NCBI GenBank assembly: GCA_963978895.1
Contig: OZ022247.1
Span: 18,140,637-18,204,636 of the forward strand
DNA length: 64,000 nucleotides
From: Erpobdella octoculata
Lineage: Eukaryota > Annelida > Clitellata > Hirudinida > Erpobdellidae
Reading direction: 5' to 3'
Shown here: one piece after another, positions 1 through 12,532 of the stretch
Layout: the number at the start of each line of letters is the position of its first letter
Position numbering within the stretch: the first letter of the stretch is position 1
Position numbers and translations under genes: made by a program
Notes under the pieces: model-generated
Database searches by the model: none
Told to the model about the DNA's origin: nothing
What the model saw: the letters and a program-made list of their open reading frames with translations, nothing else

Positions 1-4
1 GAAA

Positions 5-3000
5 ATGAGTACTCAACAACAGAATGGCTACAGCAAAAATTTGTCACCAGGAAGCAGCAGTGGTAACAAAGTCAAAGCAATAAAGTTGGGCTCACCAGAT
101 GAGCCAAAGTCTTCAAGTGCTTTGTCATTTGCTGAAGTATTAGCAAAGTCATCAAGTGCTACTAGGACAAAGCACCACTTGAAAAAAGAAGTGAAACAAG
201 AACCTCTGACACCTATGAAAAAATCCCTTAGCAGTGACAGTGAAAACCAATCGGTAGGAAATTGTTTTTTAGTGTTAGTGCTTCCAGTTATTATTATTGC
301 TATTATTTCTCAGTATTCAAGAGATAGAGGAGAAGGAAATAGATCAATGAACAATGGTGATGATGTTGATGAAGATGACATTCCACTTGTTAGTAGCTTT
401 GCTTAATTGATCGTTGATAGGTAGAGACTGTATTGCTCATAATAAGTGATGCAATTTTTATATTTCAGACTGAACGAATGGCTAAGCAGGTCAAACAAGA
501 ACCAACGAGCCAACCAGAGTCAAAGCACAAAACAAAAAAACGAAAAGCTGAAGAAGAATCAGACGGCCACGATAATGAAGATGATGTGCCTCTGGCAGAA
601 AGGTCAAAAAAGTCAAAAAAGAATAAGTCTGATCCAGATAGTGCCAGAAAAAGAAAGCATGAAGATGACGATGCAAAGGTTTCTATAACTTATAAAAGTG
701 ATATTATAATTAGAAATTGAATTATTCATTGTAATTATTTTTCACTTTAGTCAAAACCAAAAGAAAAAAAAGTCAAAACAGAGCCAGATTCATCACCTAA
801 AAAGGGTGGCAGGAAGTCCAAAGAGAACTCTAATGAAGAAGAAACCAAGTGGAAATGGCAAGTAAATTTTATCAGCATCGAATTATAAAAAAAATGATTG
901 GATCGTTTGTGACTTCATGGTTATTTAAGATTTATTATGGTCTGAAGTTTCTCTATTATTTGATGTGTTCTTGAATAAGTGTGCTTATTGTTTACTGTAT
1001 TTTTGGTATCTGTCGTAGGTGGGAAGAACAGAAGAAAGATGAAGGTGTGAAGTGGAAAACGTTAGAACACAAAGGACCTGTATTTGCACCCCTATATGAA
1101 AGATTACCTGCATCTGTTCATTTTTACTATGAGGGAAAACACATCGTATTGTCAGACGAGGCAGAAGAAGTGGCTGGTTTTTATGCTCGAATGCTTGACC
1201 ACGACTACACCACGAGGGATCTCTTTAATAAGAACTTTTTCAAAGACTGGAGGAAGGTATTTGAATTTTTAATTGTCAAACTATATGACTTACAAACATC
1301 ATTGCATTGATTCATGCAGCAAAATTATGTAACTCTACTTTTTTATTATAAATAGGCGTGCAATTCATTGGTAGGTAATTATTAGGGATTCACAATTAAA
1401 CAAGAATTAATTTTTTTCACCGTCTATGTTTTTGGGGTTTAAATGTCATTTAGTTCAGTTTTAGACTTGTCTTTAACTTAATCTCAGGTGATGAATAGTG
1501 AAGAGAAAAATCTGATAACAGACCTGAAGAAATGTAATTTCAAAGAGATGTATGATTACTTCAAAATAAAAACTGAAGAAAGGAAAAATATGACAAAAGA
1601 AGAAAAACATGTGAGTCGATGAATAAGTTTTGCACTTGATTATATTTATTTGGTTTTTAACTGTTTCTGGCCTAGTGGTCATCCATTGTGATTTCTGGTG
1701 ATTTTTAGTAGCTTAATTAGTAAAAACAAATGCATATAGAGTGTTGATACAGTGCTGTTAAGACAGCATGATGCTATATTCTCAAACTGATTATCTATAC
1801 ATTTTTTCACCAAGACTTTTAATATATTTTGTTTTGATCAGTTTTTAATTTGATTTGGTTGATTAAATAAGATAAATCTTTATGGTCGGTTGGGCTTTAA
1901 AAAGTACAACTTTCTCTTAATTGACTGCTTTTTATAAGTTTGTGACATTTGGATAAGATTGAGGTTTCAATCATTATGATGTGCATGTAAGGGACTTCCT
2001 ATAATTACTTTTGTATAAGAAACTTATTTTTTCATCAAGTATATGAGCTTTTCAGAGTGGCTAGCTTGACCAATGGTAATCACATTTATAATAAGACCTG
2101 CTCAACTGATTGTTCTTTTACTATTCATGATGAAAGGAGAAGCAACCCAGAATTTTCATGGAAGATTGAGAATGTACTTTGATTTCCAATATTCTATCTT
2201 AATGAATAAGATATTTAGGACACGCTTAGTCTAAGTATTTAGCTCACAAATACAAATCATGTTTTGTTCAATATTAAAAGTGGCTCAGCGAATGTAACAC
2301 TGACTGAGTTCAAGCAAGCACACACAATTATTGTAGTCATTTCACCCCTTCAATATTTTGTTTATTGTAAAAGGAATTGAAGAAAGCTAATGAAAAGACT
2401 GTGAGTGAATATGGGTTCTGCATCGTAGATGGGCATAAACAAAAAATTGGAAATTTCAAGATAGAACCACCAGGTCTGTTCAGAGGTAGAGGAGATCACC
2501 CGAAACAAGGTATGCTGAAGAGACGGGTTCGGCCAGAAGATGTCATTATTAATTGTAGCAAGTAGGTTTTTTAATTAAACTAAATTTTTAAACTTTAGTA
2601 ATATGAATAATAATTGATTTCAAACTTTAAGAGGGCCAAATGTTCCATCTCCTCCACCTGGGCACAAATGGAAAGAAGTAAGACACGACAACACAGTCAC
2701 ATGGTTGGCATCCTGGTCAGAAAACATCCAGGGATCAATAAAATATGTCATGTTGAATGCTGCCTCAAGACTCAAAGGTGAAAAAGATTGGATGAAATAT
2801 GAAACCGCAAGAAAACTCCACAAACACATTGACAAAATCAGAGCCAATTACTATGAGGACTTCAAATGCAAAGAGATGAAAATCAGACAGAGGGCTACTG
2901 CACTTTATTTCATTGATAAAGTATGAAGAATTTTTGCCTAATGATAATGATAATGAATCCGAGTTTTATTATATATTACGTTGGAAGGTTTTACAAATAT

Positions 3001-6000
3001 GAACATTTTGGTTTTAATTGGTATATTTAGCTAGCTCTAAGGGCAGGCAATGAAAAAGATGAAGATACAGCTGACACTGTTGGTTGTTGTTCTCTTCGTG
3101 TGGAGCACGTCAAATTACATGACCATCATGACGGAAAAGAACATGTAGTAGAATTCGATTTTCTCGGAAAAGATTCCATCAGGTACACGAATGCCGTTGC
3201 TGTTGAAAAGAGAGTTTTCAAGAATCTTCAGCTTTTTTTGGAAAACAAGCAACCAGGAGATGATCTCTTTGATAGGCTTAATGTGAGTTTATATACAGAT
3301 ATAATTGTGTTCGTTATTGCTAGAAATTTGATTGTAGTTTATTACATTAAATATTGTCTTAAAGCACTATTATATGAATTTTTTTTATTTTTACATTCAT
3401 TTTTATGATAGATAATAATTGTATTTTAAAAAAATTGTTTATTCAGTAGCAAATTTTCATTTCATTTAAGAATAAGTAGAAGTGATGAATATTTTCACAA
3501 ATACATCTAATTCAGCTCAGAAACCTTTCTTCCTACATGTTTTATTTTATTTTATTTGAGTGACTTGTGACAGATGTTTTTCTTTATATAGACTACTATC
3601 TTAAACAAACATCTCCAAAGTTTGATGGATGGATTGTCAGCAAAAGTTTTCAGAACTTACAATGCCTCTAGAACTCTACAGGAACAGCTTGATGCTTTAA
3701 CCAATGGTTAGTGACATTATATAATTTCAGTTGCATTCACAGGACTAAACCCTAGGGTTAGCATACCTCGAAACCTTATCCCCTACCAGGACTACCTCTT
3801 TACCAAATTTTATGTAGATTCGTCCAGCAGTTTGAATGTTATAAGTGAACAAACAAACACCGATTTCACAGTTGTATTGGTCGTCTCGGGTAAATCGAGC
3901 CCTGTGCCTTGACAGCCTTTCTGTTTCCAAAACCACAAATAGTATAGAGACACTTGTTTTGATCCACGGACACTCGTTTTGATCCACAGACACTCGTTTT
4001 GATCCACATAAGTGTAGATATCGTCTAAGTTGTCTCACAGATACAGACATTAATCAATAAAAAAATGTACGTTTAGCAACATATAGCACATGGCTATAAC
4101 ATTATCAAAATTGTTATCCGGAAGTCTCATAAGACTTAATGATATGTGCTATTTAGCTATAATTTCGTACAAGCACATGTACATAGGCGTTTCTTCATTG
4201 TGACAAAAAATAACGTGATTTACCTTGAGAATTGAGTGTTAAACTTGAACTTCCTATGTAGGTGATGACCCTTTGCCTACGAAGCTTCTCTCCTACAACA
4301 GAGCAAATAGGCAGGTTGCTATCCTGTGTAACCATCAGAGAGCTGCACCAAAGAATTTTGAAAAGCAAATGGAAAATCTCCAAGCTAAAGTTTGTAGAAA
4401 TTACTCTGAATATCTGAGTGGGGTCAATACAGCCTAATTTTTTTTTATAATAGGTTGATGCAAAAAAGGTTCAGGTGAAAGCTGCCAAGAAAGAATTAAA
4501 AGATGCTAAAGCTGATTACAAGGCTAAGAAATCAGAAGCTGCTAAAATGTGGGTATTGTTAATAAAAAAAGCATAATTGATATAATGTTTAGAAAATTGA
4601 AAGTAGCACAGACAAGTTTCTTCTATTATTTGATGTTCTGTGGCTAATTATTGCAGTGCTATGGAGAAAAAGAAAAAGACCTATGATAAACTTGCAGACC
4701 AGTTGACCAAGCTAGAAGCCCAACAAACAGATAAGGTAATTTCGTGATTTTTAATCTTGCTTATGTGTAGACAGCTAGAGTCTCATTATGTAGTTGTCGA
4801 GGCTGGTGGTATGGCGATAAAGCTTTTGCCTGTAGGCATAAAGGTCGGCTGTTTGAATCCTACCGTGATGGGGGTTAGGTGCCAGAAATATGGCTGCTTC
4901 TGTATGAAAAATTACGGACCCGCAAGCGATAGATAACGGAGATGTAATAACGGTAAAAAAATTTCAAAACAGGTGATACCATATAAATACATCTGAAGCA
5001 TGAAAATTTAATTATTCCAAAAGGGTTTCTTAAAGCATAAGATAACCCACGTAATACAGTGTTTGTGCTTATTGTGTCAAAAACAGTTTGTATTTAAAGA
5101 AACGAACTATCAATTTCTAATTTATTTGAAGAAAGATATATTTAAAATTTATAATAAAAAATATGTTTTTTCCATATTTATCTGAAAGTTTCTTCTATTT
5201 TCAATCCTCACATACTTCACTTATTAAGTATTTAGAAGGCTGTGGTCAATGTTTTCATATTTTATAGATTTACTATTATCAAAAAAATTTTTGCAAAAAA
5301 GTTGCAGTCGATAAATTAAAAAAATTCAAGGGATTTTTAAAAGATTAAGTTTTTTATTATTTATTTGTTTTCAGGATGAAAACAAAGAAATTGCTCTGAG
5401 CACATCTAAACTAAATTATCTGGACCCAAGGATCAGCATTGCCTGGTACGTTTGACACAATTTGTTTCATGGTTTTAGGAATGTTATTTAATCTGCAAAT
5501 AAAATAGAAGAGTTGTAGCAGTTTGTACTTCACATACGTAGGAGCTTTGATAAATTAGACTCCTGTTGGGCCTTCTTGATAAGGATATTGTGCCAAACCT
5601 AGGGATGCCTTTAAAAACAGACTAAGTCTGGAATTTTGAGCCTTGGAAACAGCACAATTACAATCCTTTATGTTATCGATATTATTTTGATTTTATTTCT
5701 TGTTTTTATGATTTATTTGTAAAATGAAATTAAGGAATCACAATAGTTTCCTAGGCTGATTGTAGGTCTGATCTGCTTAATGTTTTGATTTTTCTGAACT
5801 TTCAAATACAACATATGCTTACTGCCATTTTATTTATAATCTGTTTAGAGATTTTGTTTTAAAAATTAATCACACGACTTAAAAGTCAGTTTTGGGCATA
5901 TAGCCTGAGAGCACTGTTATTATTTCATAATAAAAAAGTTATCTTTTCAAGAGTGAATCATGTTGTGCCGATCGTAATTTCTTAAGGGTGTTTCCTAAAC

Positions 6001-6469
6001 AATAAAGTATAAATCACATTGACTTTCTTTATGGTTTTCTACAGTCGAAATTGACATGCTCAGATAAGGATATTAATCAATAAGACAAACAAATTATAGT
6101 TTGCTAAGAATATGCAGTAGGCATCCTTTTTAAGCTTTTGTAGTTTTATGTTGTATGAGTGCAGCTTTTTATGTGAGTTGCAATTTGTTATGCAATTAAT
6201 ATGCATTTGTTATCTGTAGACCCAAGGTGTTTAAAATATTTATTTAAATTTCTTGTAAAACATTGAATTTTTTATAATTAATTTAAGCAATATGTTTATG
6301 TAGCAAATATGATTGTAAAATGATAATTGCAGTTTTTTAGAATTAAGATAATGTCTTTTTTTGCAGGTGCAAGAAGTGGAACATTCCTATTGAAAAGATC
6401 TATAACAAAACTCAAAGAGAGAAGTTTGCATGGGCCATTGATATGGCAGAGGCTGACTACCACTTTTAA
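5..6469 (+). CDS. TOP1: DNA topoisomerase I (type IB), 14-exon gene
   Basis: Nuclear enzyme that relaxes supercoils by nicking one strand through a 3'-phosphotyrosyl link. Exons I read: 5-253, 314-388, 469-678, 751-857, 1019-1256, 1488-1610, 2374-2561, 2632-2920, 3031-3282, 3592-3706, 4262-4389, 4454-4548, 4657-4735, 5375-5445, 6367-6469. The first two are the least certain, and 314-388 may be alternative or absent, which leaves 14 firm exons. All junction phases agree and give about 773 residues, against 765 in human TOP1. The N-terminal 200 residues are acidic/basic and low complexity. The core follows with [30 protein letters not shown] and [11 protein letters not shown]. Catalytic-pocket motifs are [27 protein letters not shown] and CNHQRA. 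A charged linker (4454-4735) precedes SKLNYLDPR with the active tyrosine codon at 5417-5419, and the tail ends MAEADYHF. The ATG at 5 fits the family length, but an upstream 5' exon is outside the window. Confidence 0.96.
858..863 (+). other. Non-canonical GC splice donor (GCAAGT) of TOP1 intron
   Basis: The conserved KWKWWEE stretch is rebuilt only if the exon ends at 857 and joins 1019. The donor is then GCAAGT, the ideal GC-donor form. Using the GT at 862 instead puts the downstream exon out of frame. Confidence 0.8.
3725..4065. repeat. Dispersed-repeat insert in TOP1 intron, with 18-bp tandem repeats
   Basis: Intronic block between exons ending 3706 and starting 4262. It contains three near-identical 18-bp units (ACTCGTTTTGATCCAC core) at about 3950-4007. 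It also has a segment of the type 'AGCAGTTTGAATGTTATAAG...AACAAACAAAC' that is common in non-autonomous transposons. No coding potential is supported. Confidence 0.5.
4785..4965 (+). repeat. tRNA-derived SINE in TOP1 intron
   Basis: Box A-like TGGTGGTATGG near 4804 and a degenerate box B (TTTGAATCC) near 4853 lie about 45 bp apart. An unrelated body follows, ending near a short A run at 4960. Lies in sense orientation in the intron 4736-5374. Family assignment needs a SINE database. Confidence 0.55.
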
Positions 6470-7440
6470 CTTGGACAATTTTATGTTAAATTTTTGAGTA
6501 AATTATTTCATCAGTCTCTTAAGTCATCATTTTGTTTGAATACTTCTTATGTTTTTAACCAGAGTCAATTTTTGTATAATCTTAAATTTGTTGGGCTAGT
6601 AGCTCTGAGCTCTTACAGTTTCATCAATATGTGATGGTTTCTTTATACTCTATATCTTGTTAATATTTTGTATAAAATGTTAAATTTTTGTCACTGTTTA
6701 AAAAAACTAACTTTTTCCATTTTCTGAATTAATATTCAACATCTTCATCTTTGTCTCAGCAGCCAGTGTGACTGACAATAATGATACATAAATATTAAAT
6801 ATAATTGTGTTGGTATGTTACTGAAATGAAAAAGTGAAACACCTATTGTCATGGTTATGAACTGTTTTACCACCGAAAATATTGATTTGACTTCTCATCT
6901 TATTTTTGCAGTCAACTGTATTGTTTTCCATTTTATTATGCTATTATTATTATTACTGAAAGCTGGTTCATCATAATGTAAATTGAATGTGTAGTATGAA
7001 ATAATGTTACTACTAATTTGTCATGGTAAAATAAAACTAAATTTTTGGGAATGATTAACCATCTTTAATCATATTCGATGACAGTAAATTTGCTTCTATG
7101 CAAATAGAGTGTGTACTTTTCAATCATATTTTTATAGTAAAATTAATCATACATTGGAGTTATGTCGTCGTGAAAAATTATATTGTGTTTTGTGGAAAGC
7201 TTGTGCATGAAATAGTTTGGTTTGTATCGTTTAATTTTGTTATTGGATCATGTACATACTCGTGTACAATCATATTTATGTCGTAGATTATTATTCTTAA
7301 TTATAAGATAGATGCTGTAAATAAAAAGTATCTCTATTTAAACGATTTTATGTTCACATTTCCTTTACATTTATTATATTTATGAGTGTTGATTTTATGT
7401 TTCTTGTGCATATTTTAGCTGGCGTTAAATTCATCTGTTA
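6470..7440 (+). other. TOP1 3' untranslated region and downstream flank
   Basis: AT-rich and without conserved coding sequence. AATAAA polyadenylation signals occur at 7030-7035 and 7320-7325. Either could end the TOP1 transcript, but the true site cannot be chosen from sequence. The 62-codon open frame at 7098-7286 has no recognisable content. Confidence 0.5.
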
Positions 7441-7448
7441 TGACAGGT

Positions 7449-8745
7449 GTCATATAATTAAAACTACATTATATATGAGTGTCACGTGAATAAAACTACA
7501 TTATATATTATGACATGAGTGTAAGCGGCATTCGACGCCGTGAATCATCGTATCATAATTGATGTTCTACATTCATGAATCACTGTACTAGTTTCATTCA
7601 TATTTTGATGGTCGAGTTCAAGTATTAACATTGGTAATGACACGTCGTCCGTAATCCCATTGCTTGCTGGTGTTCACCAAGTTTCTGTTAAAGACTATTC
7701 GTTTGCTATGTTGAGGGAGGATGTGTAAGATACTTTTGAGCGTCTGTTCTCCTATGGCATGCAGGGTCGTCAAAGCGCGGAACCCCGTAACGAAAACGAT
7801 ATGGTCTCGAATTTACAAGACTGCAAGCTTGTGTGCTTCTAAACATCTTCCATTGAACTCCTAGAAGAGATACTTGGTGTGGATCTGTAGCCAGACTATG
7901 TTTGGTGGATCCTGTTGATAAATTGTTGATTCAGTTTGGATATGACATGCTTCGTAACCTGTGTCTTTGTTTTGTCTGTGCATGAAGATATAGGTGACCC
8001 AAGTAACAAAGACCTGTGTCTACTGCCTCCATCTGCGCTTGGTGTGGCGCAATCTCAGACGCGATGCACGTTGGTATCCGAAATTTCAAGGTTGGATTAA
8101 ATCAACTCTGATCTTGCCCATACACCGGCTTCGACGCTAGCGTCATTTCAGAGAATTTTAACTGCTGCAACTCGGCTTATTATTGGGCTCGAGACCACGT
8201 CACAGGCTCTCTGAACTTCACTGGCTGGCAATTGGCAATCTCAAAACGAATTAAATAAAAACTTAGTCTCCTTGTTCACTATCAACAGTCCTGCACTTTA
8301 GTACCTCACTAAGCTGGTCACTCCTGTGGCCAAAATTTACATCCCTACACGTTTTCTCAAAGGCTTAAATTGTCTGTCTGTCTATGCTCTGCAGGAAACC
8401 ATGATTTTTAGTCATTCCTCGAACAAGGCTGGTCTCTTCAGCTAAAACATTTTGTGTGACTGCATTGGAGGCCTCTGCAATAAGCTGCCTGTTGACCTAA
8501 AACTCACAACTGACACAAATCTGTTCAAAAAGAAACTCAAAACATTTTTCTTTACATCTGTCTACGATGAATTCTTGCAATAGTTCACAGTTGTGTCTTG
8601 ACATTTTGGCTATTTATCACGAAATTCGGTTTTTTTTGTTTTTTTTCCAACAATTAAATTGCATTCTTTTATTGTAAAGTTGGTCTTTGTTGTAAGTGAC
8701 ACTAAAATAATTAAAACTACATTATTTATTATGATATGAGTGTCA
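7449..8745 (+). repeat. 38-bp direct repeats bracketing a LINE relic
   Basis: A unit containing AAAACTACATTAT and ATGAGTGTCA occurs at 7449-7482, at 7481-7521 and again at 8706-8745, all in the same orientation. The pairs lie on either side of the LINE relic at 7525-8590. They may be a target duplication in pre-existing tandem repeats, or the ends of a larger unit. Confidence 0.6.
7525..8590 (+). pseudogene. Degenerate L2-like LINE reverse transcriptase
   Basis: Broken reverse transcriptase. Recognisable pieces in order are AFDAVNHRIIIDVL (RT motif A) near 7528-7570, SSVIPLLAGVHQ (motif B) near 7645-7680, LTAATRLIIGLETT near 8155-8205, LHWLAIGNL near 8215-8245 and a C-terminal LFKKKLKTFFFTSVYDEFLQ ending with a stop at about 8583. 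This order matches L2/CR1-type non-LTR elements. Many stops and frameshifts make it a dead, 5'-truncated copy. No YxDD box was seen. Confidence 0.75.
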
Positions 8746-9385
8746 TAAATATAACAGCCTGTTGGTTAAACAAAAACATTTTTGTCCAAAAATAAAATTT
8801 GACCAATCTGGTAGCTCAGAATTTGTATGACCTTTTATCTGTGTCTGATGTTAATTTTTTAAGTTTAGGTATAAGCATCGAAATAATTTTATGTTTTGCT
8901 TGTGTGATTTGATCTCTACTAGGTATATATGTAGGTGTAGCATTAAATTTTTTTTTAATTGCTCATTAGAAAGAAGGGGCCTAACCATAACCCTATCCCT
9001 TTAGAAAATATGTACATCTTTATCGATTGATCGAAGAATCAATTGTTTTGGCAAAACCGCCGGCTCAGTAGCAATTTTACCGCTTATTGCCCCGGCAAAC
9101 CGCGCCTACTGCCTTGGTAATAGTTATAACGTGTGTAATACTGTAATAGTTATAACGAAGATGGAACTCGGCGATGGAGCGATATAAATGAACATTTTTA
9201 TTTAGCAAATTTATTGGAGAGCAAGCGCCTTTGAATTTAAAAAAAGGAAAAGGCGCTTTATAAGTTTATTTGATTAATTAAGTGAAATGGATAGAAATTG
9301 CTTTATCGTTCGTATGCACTCCAAAACAAATGAAAAAAGAAAGGACATATTCAAAAATATTAATAATTTTTTAAATTTTTAATTA
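8746..9385. repeat. Intergenic; contains a dispersed repeat shared with 45545-45665
   Basis: From about 8995 to 9130 the sequence (ATGTACATCTTTAT...TTACCGCTTATTGCC) is an inverted, diverged copy of 45545-45665. A GC-richer variant appears at 47110-47235. The remainder is AT-rich and I see no gene in it. Confidence 0.55.
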
Positions 9386-10414
9386 TCTATATATATATAA
9401 ATGAATGTCTGTATGTATATATGTATATATATATTCATGTCCTTTATGCATTGCTACACCATTCATCCGATCATAATGAAATTTTCACACAACCTTGAGA
9501 GTCGAGGGGAATCAAATATAGAGAAAATTTTTTTGAAATCCGTCACAAAATGAGCGGAGCGGAGCGGGAACTATATATATATGTATGTGCGTATGTATGT
9601 GTGTCTGTGTGTGTGTTTATGTATGTACTAGCGGAGATACCCGGCGTTGCCCAGATTTTTTAGAGGTTTTTCTAATGTTTGTCTCTTTCTCTCCCGTTTC
9701 CTTTCCCACCTGCTTTCCTACTCCTGTTCGCTTTCCCGTTTTCGGTCGTTTTCCCGCTGCCGGTCGCTTTCCCGCTCCCGGTCGCTTTCCCGCTCCCGGT
9801 CGATTTCCCGTTCCCGGTCGCTGTCCCGTTTCCGCTCACGTTTGCTCTCCGATTCCCGCTCACGCTTGCTTTTCCGTTCCCGCTCGCTGTCCGTTCCGGG
9901 TCGCTTTCCCGTTTCTATAATAGACAAACTAACCCACAAACATTCATATATATATATAGTCTTAGCAAATCTATTTTACGTTTTATAGGCTAACAGAAGT
10001 TATGAAAGAATGGAAAAGAGAAAATGAGCGTGAACGGGAACGGGAGAGCAAGCGTGAGCGGGAACGGGAGAGCAAGCGTGAGCGGGAACGGGAAAGCGAC
10101 CGGGAACGGGAAAGCGACCGGGAACGGGAAAGCGATCGGGAACGGGAAAGCGACCGGGAACGCGGAAAGTGACCGGGAACGCGGAAAACGACTGGAATCG
10201 GGAGAGCAAGCTTGGAAGGAAACGCGAGCAAGAGAGAAAATCGATAACAAAACTTCTGAGCGGGAAAGCGACCGGGAGCTGGAAAACGACCGAGAGCGGA
10301 AAAGCGACCGGGAACGCGACGAAAACGGGAAAGTGGAGAAAGAAACGGGAGCGAGAGAGACAAACATTAGAAAAACCTCTAAAAACCCCGGGCAACGCCG
10401 GGTAACCCCGCTAG
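9386..10414 (+). mobile_element. Helitron family A, fold-back copy 1
   Basis: Starts A|TCTATATATATATAAATG and ends CCGCTAG|T, the Helitron insertion signature, with no terminal inverted repeat or target duplication. A 5-bp-stem hairpin (CCCGG/CCGGG) sits 8 nt before CTAG. At 9628 the same 3' end occurs in reverse (CTAGCGGAGATACCCGG). From there to 10414 the element is a long imperfect inverted repeat: a pyrimidine-rich left arm, a spacer at about 9920-10005 and a purine-rich right arm of 18-bp repeats. It encodes no helicase, so it is non-autonomous. Confidence 0.85.
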
Positions 10415-10421
10415 TTTCTAG

Positions 10422-11345
10422 TCTATATATATAAAAGAACATGTCCTGACTGACTGACTGACCGACTGACTGACGCCGAGCTCAAACGCCTCATCCTAGG
10501 AACGTGAAATTTGGAACTTATATTACTTTTATTGCGAAAGCATCCACTAAGAAAGGATTTTTGAAAATTTTGCTCCTGAGGAGAAAAAACTGGAAAACAA
10601 ACTTTTTTCAAAAACAATGTATATCTCGAAAACCAAAAATGAAGAGATTTTGAAATTTGGTATATGGATTCTTCTTGAAAAATAAAAAGATACGTGTTTC
10701 ACCATTTTTTGAAAATTCGGTTTCCCGGACCTCAAATGTGGGTTGGAAAATTGGGTTATTTGGTTTTTAAAGTAGCTGCTACTCAAAAACTGTGAATGAT
10801 ACAGGAGTAAAAATTAGTATTTAGTTTCTACTCCGAAAATAATGAAATACGTGTTTTAGCATTTTTTGAAAATTTGGTTTCCAGGACTTCAAATGTGGGG
10901 TGGAAAATAGGGTTATTTGTTTTTTAAAGTAACTGCTACTCAAAAACTGTAAATAGCACAGATGTAAAAATTAGTAGTTAGTTTCAATTCTAAAAATAAA
11001 GATATACGTGTTTCACCATTTTTTACAAATTTGGTTTCCAGGACCTTAAATGTGGGGTGGGCAATAGGATTACTTTGTTTTTAAAGTAGCTGCTACTCAA
11101 AAACTGTAAATGCTACAAAAGTAAAAATTAGTATTTAGTTTCTTTCTACTCTAAAAATAATGATATACGTGTTTTGCCATTTTTAAAAAATTTGGTTTCC
11201 AGGACCTCAAATGTGGGGTGGAAATAAGGGTTATTTGGTTTTTAAAGTAACTGCTACTCAACAACTGTAAATGCTACAAAAGTAAAAATTAGTATTTAGT
11301 TTCTACTCTAAAAATAAGGATATTGTGTTTCACCATTTTTTGACA
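10422..11345 (+). mobile_element. Helitron family B, 3'-truncated copy
   Basis: Begins TCTATATATATAAAAGAAC followed by TGACTGACTG repeats, identical to the 5' ends at 13624 and 30387. The body is about five tandem units of roughly 157 bp (phases near 10677, 10837, 10994, 11152, 11309), each containing TTTGGTTTCCAGGAC and GCTACTCAAAAACTG. Similarity stops near 11345, before any CTAG end. It starts only 7 bp after the CTAG of the preceding Helitron. Confidence 0.8.
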
Positions 11346-12530
11346 TTTTGGCACACTAAAATGCTCGTACATCTTGGTTTGTACTGAATGGCCACTGTAA
11401 GGTCGTACTGAATGGCCATAGTCATTCAGTATTGCTGAATGTTTAAATTTTCATAAATGTGTTGAGGTTCATTATTGATCAAAATTTTAATGTAACCAAT
11501 GAAATTGTTTAATATATTCAAGACATATACATATTAATCACTTCTTAATAATGTTTTCTGGTTATGTTTCAGAATGAGAGACCGTGTATCTACAGCTTTG
11601 AAGGGGGGGATGGTCTCAAAAAAACATGGAAAGAACAGTAGAAGATGTTTTGACAGCTTGCTTGCCAGTTAAATCTGCAGCTGAGAAGCAGAAAAAGATT
11701 TGAGGAGATCCAAATTAAAAACATCAAAACTTGCAGCAAGAAGAGATATTTCAAAAAGCTTCCCAGACATCGAATAGAGCCTGACGGGGAATCAACATCT
11801 ACATATATGGCCACCAGTAAAAATGCTCATTTTGCCCTTGACAACCCTAAGATAAAAATAGGGGATTGATGTATTTTTGAATATGTTTTTGACTCGAAAA
11901 AACTCGAAAAAAAATTATGTTGGCAAAATCATGGAAGTCAAAGGCGATAAAGTTTCTGCTGGTTTTTTGAAGTTTTTGTACAAGACACCGAAGAGGCCAA
12001 ATTTTAGTCTAGGGATAAAGGTATTTGTGAGGCAGATTTAGATCAAATTGTTAAAACTAAGAGATCCAATCCTTTAAAAATCCAAGAGAAGAAATGGGCA
12101 TATCAAATTTTCTTTTGACTTTTCATCATATAGTATTGGATTGTAGGCTACAACTTTTTAATAAAATGACAAAATGCTTTTATGATTTTTTTAATTAACA
12201 TTAATAAAGACTTGTCTGTGAAATAAAACATTTAGCTTACCATTTGGTGAGAATTGTGTCTTCTATAATAAAAATTGCATGAGTGGCCATTCAGTACTAC
12301 CAGGTTGTACTGAATGGCCACCCAGAAATTTTAGGAGAGGTTGCGTTATTTATCGTTTTTTATAAAATTGTTATAATTTGAAAAGTTTTAATGAGCTGTT
12401 TTTAGTAGTGAAATGTTTTTTGCTTTCATTATGTGAAAAATTTTTAATTCTATCACTTATAGTTTTTTTGTTTGATTGATTTGAATAAAAGTGTAAAATT
12501 GTGTGGCCATTCAGTACTACTCTCCCCTAC
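11346..12530. mobile_element. Unclassified DNA-transposon-like block with GTACTGAATGGCCA repeats
   Basis: GTACTGAATGGCCA occurs near 11381 and 11406 in direct orientation, near 12290 inverted, near 12306 direct and near 12503 inverted, so copies bracket about 1.1 kb from both sides. The right edge reads ACTACTCTCCCC. Between them, 11570-11860 looks like an old coding fragment (starting near MNERPCIYS) but has frameshifts and no recognised domain. Terminal ends and target duplication were not established. Confidence 0.45.
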
Positions 12531-12532
12531 AT

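Noticed and set aside
254..406. Continuation of the first TOP1 exon to the stop at 406
   Set aside because: 254-313 reads as a hydrophobic run typical of intron sequence, and GTAGGA at 254 is a usable donor. Splicing restores the charged N-terminal composition.
4084..4140. TOP1 exon in this part of the intron
   Set aside because: All family residues are accounted for by the flanking exons ending 3706 and starting 4262.
9585..10442. Long open frames on both strands rich in Ser/Arg, Phe/Pro/Val or Arg/Glu (also at 24649-25640 and 36820-37703)
   Set aside because: They come from an 18-bp minisatellite without stop codons in any frame. All six frames are open and low in complexity, so they are not genes.
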